54,704 bases of DNA from Psychrobacter sp. 5A.1 (GCF_030407455.1 NZ_JASDDJ010000018.1:1-54704), one strand, 5' to 3'; positions 1-9,158 are shown, numbered from the stretch's first letter. Notes: generated by a model not told the origin, from the sequence alone. Program-made: numbers and translations.

Positions 1-1
1 A

Positions 2-64
2 ACACCGTTAGAAAAAGAGAAGCGCTACTTTAATAAAAACCTCTTATCAGGTGTCCTAAATTAG
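2..64 (+). mobile_element. 3' end of an IS3-like transposase (partial, at window edge)
   Basis: Frame 2 reads TPLEKEKRYFNKNLLSGVLN and then TAG at 62-64. This resembles the C-terminus of IS3-family OrfB transposases, which often stop inside the terminal inverted repeat. The following bases (about 52-76, including TTGACCACTACA) look like the right terminal repeat of the element. The rest lies outside the window, so the family is inferred from only 20 residues. The dctP-like reading frame begins immediately downstream, which suggests that this element inserted into that gene. Confidence 0.5.
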
Positions 65-76
65 TTGACCACTACA

Positions 77-452
77 GTTTCGCCTTGACGAGTTAATCAA
101 TACGCACACCAACATTCCTTTTTATAACTCCACCTTTGTGATTAGCATGAACAAGGATAAATATAACAGCTTGCCTGATGACCTCAAAAAAGTAATCGAT
201 GACAATTCTGGTGCAGATCTGGCAGCGCATATCTCTAAAGTATTTGATGTCAGCAATGCCAAAGCGATGGACGCCGCCAAAGCAAAAGGCGATATTATGA
301 TTGATATTCCTGATCCACTCAATGACCCAGATTGGAGAGGCCCATTAATGGAAGGCTCTCAGCATTACCTTGATGAAGTGAATGCAACTGGCCTAGACGC
401 TGACAACGTATACGAAAAAGCAAAAGCGGCCAGTAGCGCCTGTATGGTTTAG
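77..452 (+). pseudogene. TRAP transporter substrate-binding protein DctP, 3' fragment
   Basis: The frame reads FRLDELINTHTN, then NSTFVISMNKDKYNSLPDDL and KKVIDDNSG, the conserved C-terminal third of periplasmic DctP receptors of tripartite ATP-independent (TRAP) transporters. Intact family members are about 330 residues with a signal peptide; here about 125 residues remain. DctP-like sequence extends upstream of the first possible start (GTG 138) to about position 77, where the IS-like end begins, so the gene was cut rather than started here. No RBS or signal peptide is present. The stop at 450-452 is followed within five bases by a tip of the small repeat element. No dctQ or dctM gene follows. 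Probably non-functional. Confidence 0.7.
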
Positions 453-456
453 AAGA

Positions 457-476
457 TGAATTGAAGGCACGCCCTA
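457..476 (+). repeat. Right-end tip of the small TIR element
   Basis: GAATTGAAGGCACGCCCTA matches the right end of the full copies at 21481-21645 and 38473-38634. Only the terminal 20 bases or so remain. The tip sits between the dctP remnant and the iclR gene. Confidence 0.6.
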
Positions 477-497
477 GCTTATAGCACCACATACTGG

Positions 498-1355
498 CTA
501 GGCAATTTGATAACGCTGTGCTATCGCTAATATTTGTTCGACCACATTATGTTGCTCACTCATAGGCAATTGCTCTGTTGTTCCAATGATAGTGATAGCA
601 TATTCTAGCGGTAAATCTTCACTATCAGTTTTGTCACTACTCGTGGATGGTTTAGTAGCACTACTGGCAAGCGGTGGCAATATGACAGGAATCGTAATGG
701 CGTTAATACCCATGAGCATATCACCCGTCACTGTCGCATAGCCTTGAGTACGAATGTTGGCTTGTAACTGGGTAAAGTGCTGCCACTTCTCGGTCATATC
801 TACGGCGGTATTACTCGTATGCCATTCAGCTGTGACCAATGGCTGAATGACGGCTTCAGGTTGATAACTGGCAAATAACTGCCCTGTGGCCGATGTCGTC
901 AGAGGCATACGTGAGCCAATGCGAGTAATGATGCTAATCGGACTGTCTGGCTCAACGGACTGAATAATAATAGGGCCTTCACTAAACCATTTGGCAATTT
1001 GCACACCGCAATTTAAAGTGTTTTTGATTTCATTAGCCACTTGCGTGAGACGTGCCAAAAGATTGTTTTGGTTGAGTTCCGTATGTCCTAGTGATGCCAA
1101 TGCATTGACTCTATCGCCAAGCCCATAGCGCCCATCATCGAGCTTACGCGCGTAGTTTTTTCGGATAAGGCTGACCAAGTAACGATGGGATTTTGCTGGA
1201 TGCATTTGCATGGTTTCAGCGATATCCTTTAGCATCATAGGCTCATTGCGGTCGATCAGCACATCTAGAATCGACAGCCCAATCTCAAGCGACTGGACGC
1301 CACTTTGGTTTTTACTGGTGATAGAGCTGTCTATAAGGGTTTTGTCTGCTGGCAT
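498..1355 (-). CDS. IclR-family transcriptional regulator
   Basis: This is a 285-residue protein with the two IclR parts. An N-terminal winged helix-turn-helix lies at about residues 20-80 (SLEIGLSILDVL, DIAETMQMHPAKSHRYL, DDGRYGLG). A C-terminal effector-binding domain lies at about 90-285 (SRMPLTTSATGQLFAS is the typical ligand-pocket stretch). There is a low-complexity Ser/Lys/Thr insert at about residues 235-250. The gene is divergent from maleylacetoacetate isomerase, so it may control that gene in response to an aromatic catabolite; this is inference from position. The start region is covered by a 15-bp direct repeat array (1355-1440), which suggests autoregulation. The RBS is weak. Effector unknown. 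Confidence 0.85.
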   Translation of the reverse strand: MPADKTLIDSSITSKNQSGVQSLEIGLSILDVLIDRNEPMMLKDIAETMQMHPAKSHRYLVSLIRKNYARKLDDGRYGLGDRVNALASLGHTELNQNNLLARLTQVANEIKNTLNCGVQIAKWFSEGPIIIQSVEPDSPISIITRIGSRMPLTTSATGQLFASYQPEAVIQPLVTAEWHTSNTAVDMTEKWQHFTQLQANIRTQGYATVTGDMLMGINAITIPVILPPLASSATKPSTSSDKTDSEDLPLEYAITIIGTTEQLPMSEQHNVVEQILAIAQRYQIA

Positions 1356-1440
1356 GATTTGCTCGATTCTGGTGTGCTTGATTATTTTTTAATGATGGTT
1401 TGCTTGATAGTGGTTTGTTCAATAATGGCTTGCTCAATCA
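1355..1440. repeat. Five 15-bp direct repeats between iclR and maiA
   Basis: Units at 1355-1369, 1370-1384, 1396-1410, 1411-1425 and 1426-1440 follow the pattern TGGTTTGCTTGATAA with a few changes each. Units 1-2 and units 3-5 are head to tail; an 11-base T-rich spacer separates the two groups. The first unit overlaps the iclR start codon. The array fills the space upstream of both genes, so it could be an operator array for the IclR protein. It could also be a slippage-prone tandem repeat. Confidence 0.65.
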
Positions 1441-1513
1441 AATATCAATGAGATACAGATCTTACTCCATAATATTTATTCTTAAAAAATACATCCCCAT
1501 AAGGACATGAATA

Positions 1514-2161
1514 ATGATGACACTTTATGGCTACTTTCGTAGTAGCACGTCTTACCGCACTCGTATCGCGATGAACCTAAAAGGCTTGGATTACGATGAT
1601 ATCACGATCAATCTGGCTCAGGATGAACAGCTAGCATCTGCTTTTAAAGCGATTAATCCGCAAGGACTGGTGCCTGTCCTAAAGACTGACGATTTACTAT
1701 TATATCAAAGTCCAGCTATCTTGGAGTGGTTAGAAGAGGTCTACCCTGAACAGCCATTATTGCCTAATAATGCTGCTGGGCGTATGCATGTACGTGCGTT
1801 AAGCGCTATGGTTGGTTGCGATATCCACCCCCTTAATAACCGCCGCATCTTACAGTACCTGCGCAATGAGCTGTCGGTAGACGAGGAAGATGTGATTGCA
1901 TGGTGCAATCGCTGGATTAGCGAAGGATTTGCCGCTTTAGAAACACGTTTGGCAGCGGATAGTCATCGCGGACAATTCTGCTATGGTGACAGCCCTACTT
2001 TTGCAGATTGCTATTTGATTCCGCAGGTTTCTTCTGCTCGCCGTTTTAAAGTAGATTTGAGTGCTTATCCCAATATCGTCGCTATTGATACTCATTGCCG
2101 TACGCTAAAAGCCTTTGCAGAGGCGGATCCTATGGTTCAGCCTGATGCCCCAAAACATTGA
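1514..2161 (+). CDS. maiA: Maleylacetoacetate isomerase (zeta-class glutathione transferase)
   Basis: This 215-residue protein is the normal length for MaiA. It has the thioredoxin-like N-terminal domain with the zeta-class active-site motif SSTSYRTRIAMNLKG (residues about 10-24), the glutathione-site NPQGLVPVL and QSPAILEWLEE, and an all-helical C-terminal domain with FADCYLIPQV. It isomerises maleylacetoacetate (or maleylpyruvate) to the fumaryl form using glutathione, in tyrosine/homogentisate or gentisate breakdown. The partner genes (hydrolase, dioxygenase) are not adjacent. AAGGA at 1501-1505 supports ATG 1514; ATG 1517 is possible. The divergent IclR regulator probably controls it. Confidence 0.9.
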   Translation: MMTLYGYFRSSTSYRTRIAMNLKGLDYDDITINLAQDEQLASAFKAINPQGLVPVLKTDDLLLYQSPAILEWLEEVYPEQPLLPNNAAGRMHVRALSAMVGCDIHPLNNRRILQYLRNELSVDEEDVIAWCNRWISEGFAALETRLAADSHRGQFCYGDSPTFADCYLIPQVSSARRFKVDLSAYPNIVAIDTHCRTLKAFAEADPMVQPDAPKH

Positions 2162-2220
2162 TACGTATTTCAATACAAGTTTTTGATACAGGTTTTTGAA
2201 CAGCCCGCCACTTATGTTCT

Positions 2221-2277
2221 TAGGGCGTGTCTTCATTTCAAAAATGGTGATAGAAATGAGATAAATTGCCGTCAAAA
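2221..2277 (+). repeat. Small TIR element, left part only
   Basis: TAGGGCGTGTCTTCATTTC and the next 37 or so bases match the left third of the full 162-174 bp copies. The similarity stops at about 2277, so this is a truncated copy downstream of maiA. Confidence 0.75.
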
Positions 2278-2297
2278 GTTAAACATCCATTATCAAG

Positions 2298-2338
2298 CCA
2301 TAAAAAAGCAAGATATCAAATATCTTGCTTTTTTATGG
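2298..2338. terminator. Bidirectional terminator, maiA / autotransporter
   Basis: An 18-bp perfect stem (CCATAAAAAAGCAAGATA at 2298-2315 against 2321-2338) has a 5-base loop, and runs of A and T lie within the stem. It sits between the convergent 3' ends of maiA and the autotransporter gene and can act on both strands. Confidence 0.85.
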
Positions 2339-2368
2339 TTTATTCACACACATAATGGAGAGACCTTT

Positions 2369-5300
2369 TTAATCAAAATGGAAGCCTGCACCAATTGCAC
2401 CGCCTACGTTGCCTTGAGTATCTGCCGTACCGTTCACTTTGATGACCCAGCGACCGTTGTTAGACAATTTGGAGAAGCCGATAGCCACAGCGCTTTCTCC
2501 ATTGTACGTACTGACCCCGCCGCCGATCAGTGACTTACCTACGATGTATGCCTGAGGCAGTGCAGACATTGCCATTGCAGCGGATATACCTGCATTGGCG
2601 TTTTCTTCGACTTCACCAATCTTATAGCCAAGATCGCTCATATTTCTATTCAGTCTATTATCAAGCGCACTAAGCTGACTGTAGTTGACGGCATCGGTCG
2701 CTTCGACACCATCGGCGACCCCAGTGATACGTTGGTTACCAGCATATAACCCTTGAGTTGTCATACTCGGCCCATCTTGCAAGCTGATACCATTGCTATT
2801 GATCACCGTTGTTCCTACTGTGACACTATCGACGTTGATATTGCCGTTCAGATCAAACTTAATGCGACTGTCCTCGGCAGTGGTGGTTATGTTGTTGCCA
2901 CCCGTGAAGCTTAGGACACTATCTTCGCCAATGGGCTTGTTGATATTGGCACCACTGTCTGCACCAAAGTTGAGACCAGCATCCAGTTTGTTCGTGTTAG
3001 TCGTGATATCGGCCGTATTGGTTGTGATATTACGGGTATTGGTCGCAATGTTTGTGGTGTTGGTGGCCACATTGCTGGTATTAGTAGCGATGTTCGTGGT
3101 ATTGATTTGCACAGTCTCGTTGATTTCAATCGTGCCTTGTCTGATAGAACCAATCGCACCATCAACACTACCCTCACCTGTCCCACCGATATTACTATTG
3201 GTAAAGGTGCCGTCTACAGGATTATAGACAGTATCACCACCGATAATGCTGCTGATACCACTGCCTTGTGCATAAAGCTGGTTGCCATTGATAGCGTCTT
3301 GACTATCAGCTGTCACCTCACCATTTTGGACATTGGTGATTTTCTTATCAGCGGCATCAATACCACTTTTCGTCACGCTTGGACCACCTACAATGGTCAA
3401 CCCATTGTCATTCATGGTGGTATCACCAGTGGTGACACTATTCAAGCCTAGGTTGTCGCTTAGCTCAAACGAGACATCATTGCTGCTGACTTTTTTAGAG
3501 ACAGTGAGGTTGCTGTTTTTGCTATTGAAGTCAACCGCGTCACTAGGCTCTACTGTGCTTGCGGTAGCACTGTTGCCTTGTGCACTGATGTCCCAGCCTC
3601 TGTTGGCAATGGCTGTAATGCCATTTAGTTGTCTGACATTAACGGCATCATCTAATGCACTGCCATTCCCTACATTGGTGATTCGATTACCACCATTATC
3701 CAGACCGTTGCTGCTCAATCTGACCGTTCTACCCAAGCCATTATCCACGAAGGTAAAGCCTGTATTATTCATGATGCTATTGCCTATTTGCATACTGCCA
3801 GCATCCCCGAGGTCTAACTGATTGTTAAGTTTGACCTGAACGCCCGTCGCAGAAGCAACAGTCGTCAGATTGCGATCACCTGTGACATTGACCGTATCAC
3901 CTAATGCAAGTTGCTGATCATTGTCGCTATTGCCATCACCTATCTTGATACCTTTGGCAATTTCGTCATTGGTCATGGTGAGCTGTGCAAAGTTGACAGC
4001 ATCACTTGGCGCAAGCCCGTCAGCTACCTTAATAATTCTATTGTTACCATTATCAAGACCTTCGTTACTCAGCGTGATAGTCTGATTAGGACCATCCGTG
4101 ATGGTGATGCCCGCGTTATTAAGCACCGTACTCTTCGTTCTCACACTACCATTTCGACCAAGCATCACATCTTCAGCCAATCTAATGTTTAGGTTGCCCT
4201 CATCATCAGCAATGACACCGATATTATTCTCAGTTAACTCTGTCGCGCCGCCTTGGAGCGTCAACGTTTGGCCTAGCTTGCGATTGACGATGACTGCGGT
4301 ATCGTCTCCGGTAAAGTTCAGACCCAAGTCAACGGTACTGTTGGTTGCATCCAACTGACCGACATTGACGGCGTCCATAGCGTCTTCACCATTCCCTACA
4401 TTGGTGATTCGATTACCACCATTATTGAGGCCATTGCTACTCAATCTGACGGTACTGCCATCAAGGAAGCTAACGCCAGCTGTGTTTAGCAATGTATCGC
4501 CTGTAGTAACGTTAGTGAAAACAACTTCATCTGCTGTTGCTACTTTAATACCACCGTTTTCGGCGGTTAAGACAATATTATCACCTGTTAGGAAATTGGC
4601 GGTATTGTCAGTTTTATTGAGTGTTTTGACATCAGTACTATCTATTTGAGTAATGACATTCTGTATAGCGCTATCTGCCACATTTGATACATCTTCTAAT
4701 TGACCAAAATTCACTGCATCAAGAGTAGTTGTGCCTGCCTCGACGTTTGTGATTTTCTTATTGGCAGCATCAATACCACCACTCTTAGTGATACTTGGAC
4801 CACCAATAATATTGACACCATTACTAGATATAAGAGTCGTAGATAAAGGTGAGGATACTGCAATACCTAAACCACTAACGGTAGTATTAAGCAGTGTATT
4901 GCCTGTTTTAAGGCCCAGTTTATTAACGGTCGTAACAGGTCCCAGTCCAAAGGGTGAGCTACTACCCATTTTTACGCTACCATAATGACCTAGATCAAGG
5001 TTGTCATTGAGTTCAACTTCGATTTTGCCATTATTTACTCGTGTGTCGATGTTGTTATTAGAGCCAACCACCTCGACTGCTTGTCCCAATGGCTTAGATA
5101 CAGTGTTACCATCAGCAGCTTTTAATGCAAATCCCAAGTCAGAAACGCCAGTAATCGCCTTGTTCAAATCGCCAATATTTGCAGCATTGGATTCTGTTGT
5201 GCCACCACTTGCCACACCTTTGATCTGTTGATGATTTGCATTGATGCCCGTTGCCGTGAATTTTGGACCGCCTGCAATAGTGAGCCCATTGGCATTCAGC

Positions 5301-7129
5301 AAACTAGCACCTGTCGAGACGCTATCTAAACCTGTGACGTCTTTTGCCAGTTTAAGCGTCAAAGTGTCAGATCCATCAGCAACCACACCGATATTGTTGT
5401 TATTAGACAGCTTTGCACTATCTGTCTCGCCACCTTTTACAATGAGCTGTTCACCGATTTTACGATTGATAGGAGTACCAGTATCCCCGCCAAAATCCAT
5501 ACCTTTATCAAGTGTGCTATTGATACCATTTTGCAGCCCCGTTAGCTGAGCCACATTGACAGCGTCACTATTATTTGTACCTGCAGCAACGTTGACAATC
5601 TGACGATTGCCACCCTCTGATCCAGTACCAACTGATACAGCGCCGAGTGTCACACTTCTTGTTGCCATAATTGCATTTTCATCGATTAACAAAGTCCCTA
5701 TTGGCACAAACCCAGTGGCTCCGCCTGCGACATTAGCAATAGATTTGGATCCCAGTGCCACGCCATTTTGGGTAGCAGATTGAGCACCTGCCCCAAGTGC
5801 TAACGCGCCTTTTTCGGTAGCAGAAGACGCCACACCGAACGCAGATGAAGCGGTTTCAGAAGCACTAGCATGCGTACCCATCGCCGTCGCAAGATGACCC
5901 TCTGTACGAGCTTTGACTCCAATTGCTATGGAGGCCGCACCGCCCGATTCGGTATGTCCGGTGTATGGATCGTTTAGATCTAATAAATTTCGACCAGCAT
6001 ACTCATTAAACGCGGTATTCACTGTCCCACTATTTAAAGTGGTATCAGTGATAGTGCCATCTAGATTGTATATCGATGCTAAGTTTAAATCGTCTCCACC
6101 AATGGCAATAGAAGAACCACCTCGTGACACGACATTTGCACCGATAGCAATAGACTGTTCACCACTTGCCAGCGTTTGTTGCCCAGATTCCGAGCTACCA
6201 ATCGCAATGGTTTGACTGCCAGTTGCTTTTGCATTGCCGCCCATGGCCATGGCATTGGTACCCGTCGCGCCATCATTATTGGTATTGCCAATAGCCGTTG
6301 AGTTTACGCTGTAGTATTTGGTTTTATTCGCTGCTACTGTGTTACTTAAGCTATGCAGTTGCGAGCCATTAACCGCTTCTTTGCTACTAGCACTAATCAA
6401 ACCACTATCTACGTTAACGATTTTTTTATGACCAGCATTGATACCAGTAGATGAAATGACAACGCCGCCATTGAAGGTCGCACTGTCTAGATCGGTTAGA
6501 TTTTTTGCCAGTTTGATGGTTAAGGTATCACTTCCATCAGCCACCACACCGATATTATTGCCGCTAGCAAGCTTGGTGGTATCAGCTTCGCCACCTTTAA
6601 TATTTAACGTTTTGCCGTGTTTTCGTATGATGGTGCCACCAGTATCACCATCAAATTTCAGGCCATTATTGCCATTATTGCCATTATTGCCATTATTGCC
6701 ATTATTGCCATTATTGCCATTATTGCCATTATTGCCATTGTTGCCATTGTTGCCATTGTTGCCATTGTTGCCATTGTTGCCATTGTTGCCATTGTTGCCA
6801 TGTTCATCATGACCATAACCGTTGCCATTTCCATGACTTTCGTGGCCATAACCATTTCCGTTGCCATGGCTTTGGTGACCCGTAATATGAATGATATTGG
6901 AGTGATTGACCTCAGCATTTGTCTGCATACCGAAACCAGCCGCCAGCAACCCGATCCCTATCGCGCTTAAGCGTAATGTCTTGATAGACGACAGAGTGGA
7001 TGTTGTATTGATAGTAGTGTTAGTGCTAACACTAGATTTGGAAGATTTGCCACGCCCTTTTGCATACTCACTGACTGCGGTAAAGCAATTCAAGGCTTCG
7101 TTCCAGATGACTTTATAGATGCGATTCAT
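2369..7129 (-). CDS. Trimeric autotransporter adhesin (YadA/Hia type)
   Basis: This is a 1586-residue surface adhesin. Residues 1-28 form the extended signal peptide region (MNRIYKVIWNEALNCFTAVS) and about 52-72 the hydrophobic signal core. Residues about 84-156 are a His/Gly/Asn region ending in fifteen NNG triplets. A YadA-like head of AIG-type repeats (TIAIGSS, SIAIGANV, SIAIGGD, LALGAGAQS) lies at about 280-480. A long stalk follows with repeated neck units (GTTTLDAVNFGQL, DAVNVGQL) and Trp-ring-like segments. The last 70 or so residues form the four-strand membrane anchor (GYKIGEVEENANAGISAAMA, then SAVAIGFS). Homotrimers of this family mediate adhesion and autoagglutination. The last residues are GAGFHFD, so the usual final aromatic is one position in. 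The upstream 330 bp is AT-rich and presumably holds the promoter. Confidence 0.95.
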   Translation of the reverse strand: MNRIYKVIWNEALNCFTAVSEYAKGRGKSSKSSVSTNTTINTTSTLSSIKTLRLSAIGIGLLAAGFGMQTNAEVNHSNIIHITGHQSHGNGNGYGHESHGNGNGYGHDEHGNNGNNGNNGNNGNNGNNGNNGNNGNNGNNGNNGNNGNNGNNGNNGLKFDGDTGGTIIRKHGKTLNIKGGEADTTKLASGNNIGVVADGSDTLTIKLAKNLTDLDSATFNGGVVISSTGINAGHKKIVNVDSGLISASSKEAVNGSQLHSLSNTVAANKTKYYSVNSTAIGNTNNDGATGTNAMAMGGNAKATGSQTIAIGSSESGQQTLASGEQSIAIGANVVSRGGSSIAIGGDDLNLASIYNLDGTITDTTLNSGTVNTAFNEYAGRNLLDLNDPYTGHTESGGAASIAIGVKARTEGHLATAMGTHASASETASSAFGVASSATEKGALALGAGAQSATQNGVALGSKSIANVAGGATGFVPIGTLLIDENAIMATRSVTLGAVSVGTGSEGGNRQIVNVAAGTNNSDAVNVAQLTGLQNGINSTLDKGMDFGGDTGTPINRKIGEQLIVKGGETDSAKLSNNNNIGVVADGSDTLTLKLAKDVTGLDSVSTGASLLNANGLTIAGGPKFTATGINANHQQIKGVASGGTTESNAANIGDLNKAITGVSDLGFALKAADGNTVSKPLGQAVEVVGSNNNIDTRVNNGKIEVELNDNLDLGHYGSVKMGSSSPFGLGPVTTVNKLGLKTGNTLLNTTVSGLGIAVSSPLSTTLISSNGVNIIGGPSITKSGGIDAANKKITNVEAGTTTLDAVNFGQLEDVSNVADSAIQNVITQIDSTDVKTLNKTDNTANFLTGDNIVLTAENGGIKVATADEVVFTNVTTGDTLLNTAGVSFLDGSTVRLSSNGLNNGGNRITNVGNGEDAMDAVNVGQLDATNSTVDLGLNFTGDDTAVIVNRKLGQTLTLQGGATELTENNIGVIADDEGNLNIRLAEDVMLGRNGSVRTKSTVLNNAGITITDGPNQTITLSNEGLDNGNNRIIKVADGLAPSDAVNFAQLTMTNDEIAKGIKIGDGNSDNDQQLALGDTVNVTGDRNLTTVASATGVQVKLNNQLDLGDAGSMQIGNSIMNNTGFTFVDNGLGRTVRLSSNGLDNGGNRITNVGNGSALDDAVNVRQLNGITAIANRGWDISAQGNSATASTVEPSDAVDFNSKNSNLTVSKKVSSNDVSFELSDNLGLNSVTTGDTTMNDNGLTIVGGPSVTKSGIDAADKKITNVQNGEVTADSQDAINGNQLYAQGSGISSIIGGDTVYNPVDGTFTNSNIGGTGEGSVDGAIGSIRQGTIEINETVQINTTNIATNTSNVATNTTNIATNTRNITTNTADITTNTNKLDAGLNFGADSGANINKPIGEDSVLSFTGGNNITTTAEDSRIKFDLNGNINVDSVTVGTTVINSNGISLQDGPSMTTQGLYAGNQRITGVADGVEATDAVNYSQLSALDNRLNRNMSDLGYKIGEVEENANAGISAAMAMSALPQAYIVGKSLIGGGVSTYNGESAVAIGFSKLSNNGRWVIKVNGTADTQGNVGGAIGAGFHFD
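6662..6796 (-). repeat. Fifteen 9-bp tandem repeats encoding (NNG)15
   Basis: On the plus strand there are eight units of GCCATTATT followed by seven units of GCCATTGTT with no interruption. On the coding strand this gives Asn-Asn-Gly repeats between the signal peptide and the head of the adhesin. Because the unit is nine bases, copy-number changes keep the frame and only alter linker length. The block structure of the two variants suggests recent slippage expansion. Confidence 0.95.
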
Positions 7130-7466
7130 GATATGTACTCCCTTACAGACTTGTCAGATTTAAAAAATCAGAGATAAGATCCATGTCAGAGAGCAGGTAT
7201 AACAAAATAAAACGGGTTATAAACTTATGGTAATACGCCTTATGTTAAATGGTATCTAAATTAGTGCTTAAGGAATAAGACGTTCTGCTTTGTCAGTTCA
7301 GTATCACTCTCTTTATATTAGTATTACCGAATATATATAGAGTGACAATGCAATACATCTGTCATTTGATACCGTTTATCTTTTATATTCACTTATACGA
7401 ATATAAAGCTTTCTATTGTCGAGTTTTCATATTAAATTATGACTATTTTTAAAAAATTATGCTCAG
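7130..7466. promoter_or_regulatory. AT-rich intergenic region upstream of the adhesin gene
   Basis: No gene was found in this stretch. It holds two nested inverted repeats: TCACTCTCTTTATAT (7304-7318) against 7331-7345 with three mismatches, and GGTATC near 7251-7256 with GATACC near 7367-7372. These could be a hairpin or operator for the adhesin gene. No clear -35/-10 pair could be chosen. Confidence 0.35.
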
Positions 7467-9158
7467 CTATAGTCGACTCAATATAGGACACGCCCTAGGT
7501 AACACTATCTGCACGACCAACCCCTGAACACCATCTTGGCGATTGTAAGCATTAATATGACCTTTATGTGCCATCACGACGGCATGGACAATGGCCAACC
7601 CCAATCCGTAGCCACCAGTATCACGATGACGGGCAGAGTCGAGCCGCACGAATGGTTGGAAAATACGCTCTAAATCTTTTTCCGCCACACCGCCACCCTC
7701 GTCTGTTATGTTGATTTGGATAGCAGATGCTTTATTGTCCATTTGCATGGCCTTTATTTCCGCAATCACTGTCGAACCTGCTTTTGTGTGCATAAAAGCA
7801 TTGCGAATGACATTTTCCAGTGCGCTATGCAGCTGTTCTGAATTGCCCTGCACTGTCCAAACGTCGTTCCTATCATTTAGCGTTGAGTTGTGTAGTACTG
7901 AATCATCAGGTGGTTGCCATTGCCAATGCACGTCTTTATGTTGAAACTCAAAACAGACGTCCTGTCCGATATTGCTGATCGTCTCAGATAGATCGACGGC
8001 CTCACTTTCCAAATTATCAATGGTATATTGCTGCATTTGTAGGGACTGAATATGAATGATCTGCTCAATCAACTCATTCATCCGCGTAGACTCTTTATCA
8101 ATGCGGTCTAAATAACGATTGGCATTGGGCGCAAAATCTCGAGTCAGCTCAGTGGCTACGTCCAGACGTGCCAGCGGCGAACGCAGCTCATGTGAGATAT
8201 CACTGAGCATCTGCTTGCGTGCCAGCTCACTGTCAACCAGCCTCGTCGACAGATGGGCGACGTCTTTTGCCAGTAGCCCCAACTCATCATCACCCATTTT
8301 GGACAGTTCTGGGTTGGCTTGATAATCGCCATCAATCATACGGTGTACGGTATGTTGTACACGGCCAATGCGCTGGGTTAGCGTACGACTGAGCCATACG
8401 CAGACCAGCACACTAAAGAGAATGATCAATAGCAAACGTATGGGGAAGTTACTGTGCTGTAGCTCTACCACATCTGAAAAACGGAGATGCGGACGCAATT
8501 GTATAATGACTGACTGACCATCGGGCAATTCCACAGACATATCGGCCAGTTCAGGACGAGTATCGATATCCGCTACTGCGGCGCTATTTACCGTTCTCGG
8601 TTTTAAGAATTTTTGCCAAAAAAATGGCGCATTTTTTGGTATCTCATTGTCGTGTTCACGCAGTCTATCGTCAGCATTGCGACCTTCTACACTATAAGTA
8701 TTATTTTCTATTCTAGGCGATATTGTCTGCAACGGTTGCATCGCACGCGCCATGGCCTGCCGATCATCCTGTCTCCATTCTTTCCCACGATAGTCTTTGT
8801 CACGATAGCGCGGGAATATAATAGCGCCTTGCTCATCATAAACCCTGATTTGATTCATCAGCCGTCGGTTTTGACGATACATCTGTCCCACAAACTCTAC
8901 ATCGCCCGCCTGTAGCGCCGCGACCATTTCCTGACGCTTAACCAATAGATTGTCAACTTGTACATCCATACGAGAGGTCAGCTCTTTTTCGGCCAGCCAG
9001 CGCTCTACTACGATAGACAATACAGAGGTGATTAAAATCGTCAGCAACAGGCTCAAAAACAACCGCCAAAACAGCGTGAGTCGCACCTTAAATTTAGGGT
9101 TTGTTTTAGAGGATTTTTTGAGAGTCTGCTCGGCAGCTTTCATTGATGTATCCGTCAT
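7467..9158 (-). CDS. Sensor histidine kinase, CpxA-like
   Basis: The protein has about 563 residues. Membrane segment 1 lies at about 27-50 (FWRLFLSLLLTILITSVL), a periplasmic domain of about 190 residues follows, and membrane segment 2 is at about 240-260. A HAMP linker is next. The phospho-acceptor is in LSDISHELRSPLARL (His about 323), then the N-box ENVIRNAFMHTK, G1 DEGGGV and G2 GGYGLGLAI of the ATPase domain. The architecture and the neighbouring Spy/CpxP-like lipoprotein suggest an envelope-stress sensor. ATG 9158 overlaps the TGA of the response regulator by one base, so the two are translationally coupled; GTG 9161 is an alternative start. Signal unknown. Confidence 0.88.
   Translation of the reverse strand: MTDTSMKAAEQTLKKSSKTNPKFKVRLTLFWRLFLSLLLTILITSVLSIVVERWLAEKELTSRMDVQVDNLLVKRQEMVAALQAGDVEFVGQMYRQNRRLMNQIRVYDEQGAIIFPRYRDKDYRGKEWRQDDRQAMARAMQPLQTISPRIENNTYSVEGRNADDRLREHDNEIPKNAPFFWQKFLKPRTVNSAAVADIDTRPELADMSVELPDGQSVIIQLRPHLRFSDVVELQHSNFPIRLLLIILFSVLVCVWLSRTLTQRIGRVQHTVHRMIDGDYQANPELSKMGDDELGLLAKDVAHLSTRLVDSELARKQMLSDISHELRSPLARLDVATELTRDFAPNANRYLDRIDKESTRMNELIEQIIHIQSLQMQQYTIDNLESEAVDLSETISNIGQDVCFEFQHKDVHWQWQPPDDSVLHNSTLNDRNDVWTVQGNSEQLHSALENVIRNAFMHTKAGSTVIAEIKAMQMDNKASAIQINITDEGGGVAEKDLERIFQPFVRLDSARHRDTGGYGLGLAIVHAVVMAHKGHINAYNRQDGVQGLVVQIVLPRACPILSRL

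Noticed and set aside
6662..6796. Possible CRISPR or spacer-type array
   Set aside because: Units are 9 bp, contiguous and in frame with the adhesin; there are no spacers.
6438..6970. Long antisense frames full of Leu-Pro or Ile-Ala repeats opposite the NNG array
   Set aside because: They are mirror frames of the 9-bp repeat in the adhesin gene and have no RBS or family match.
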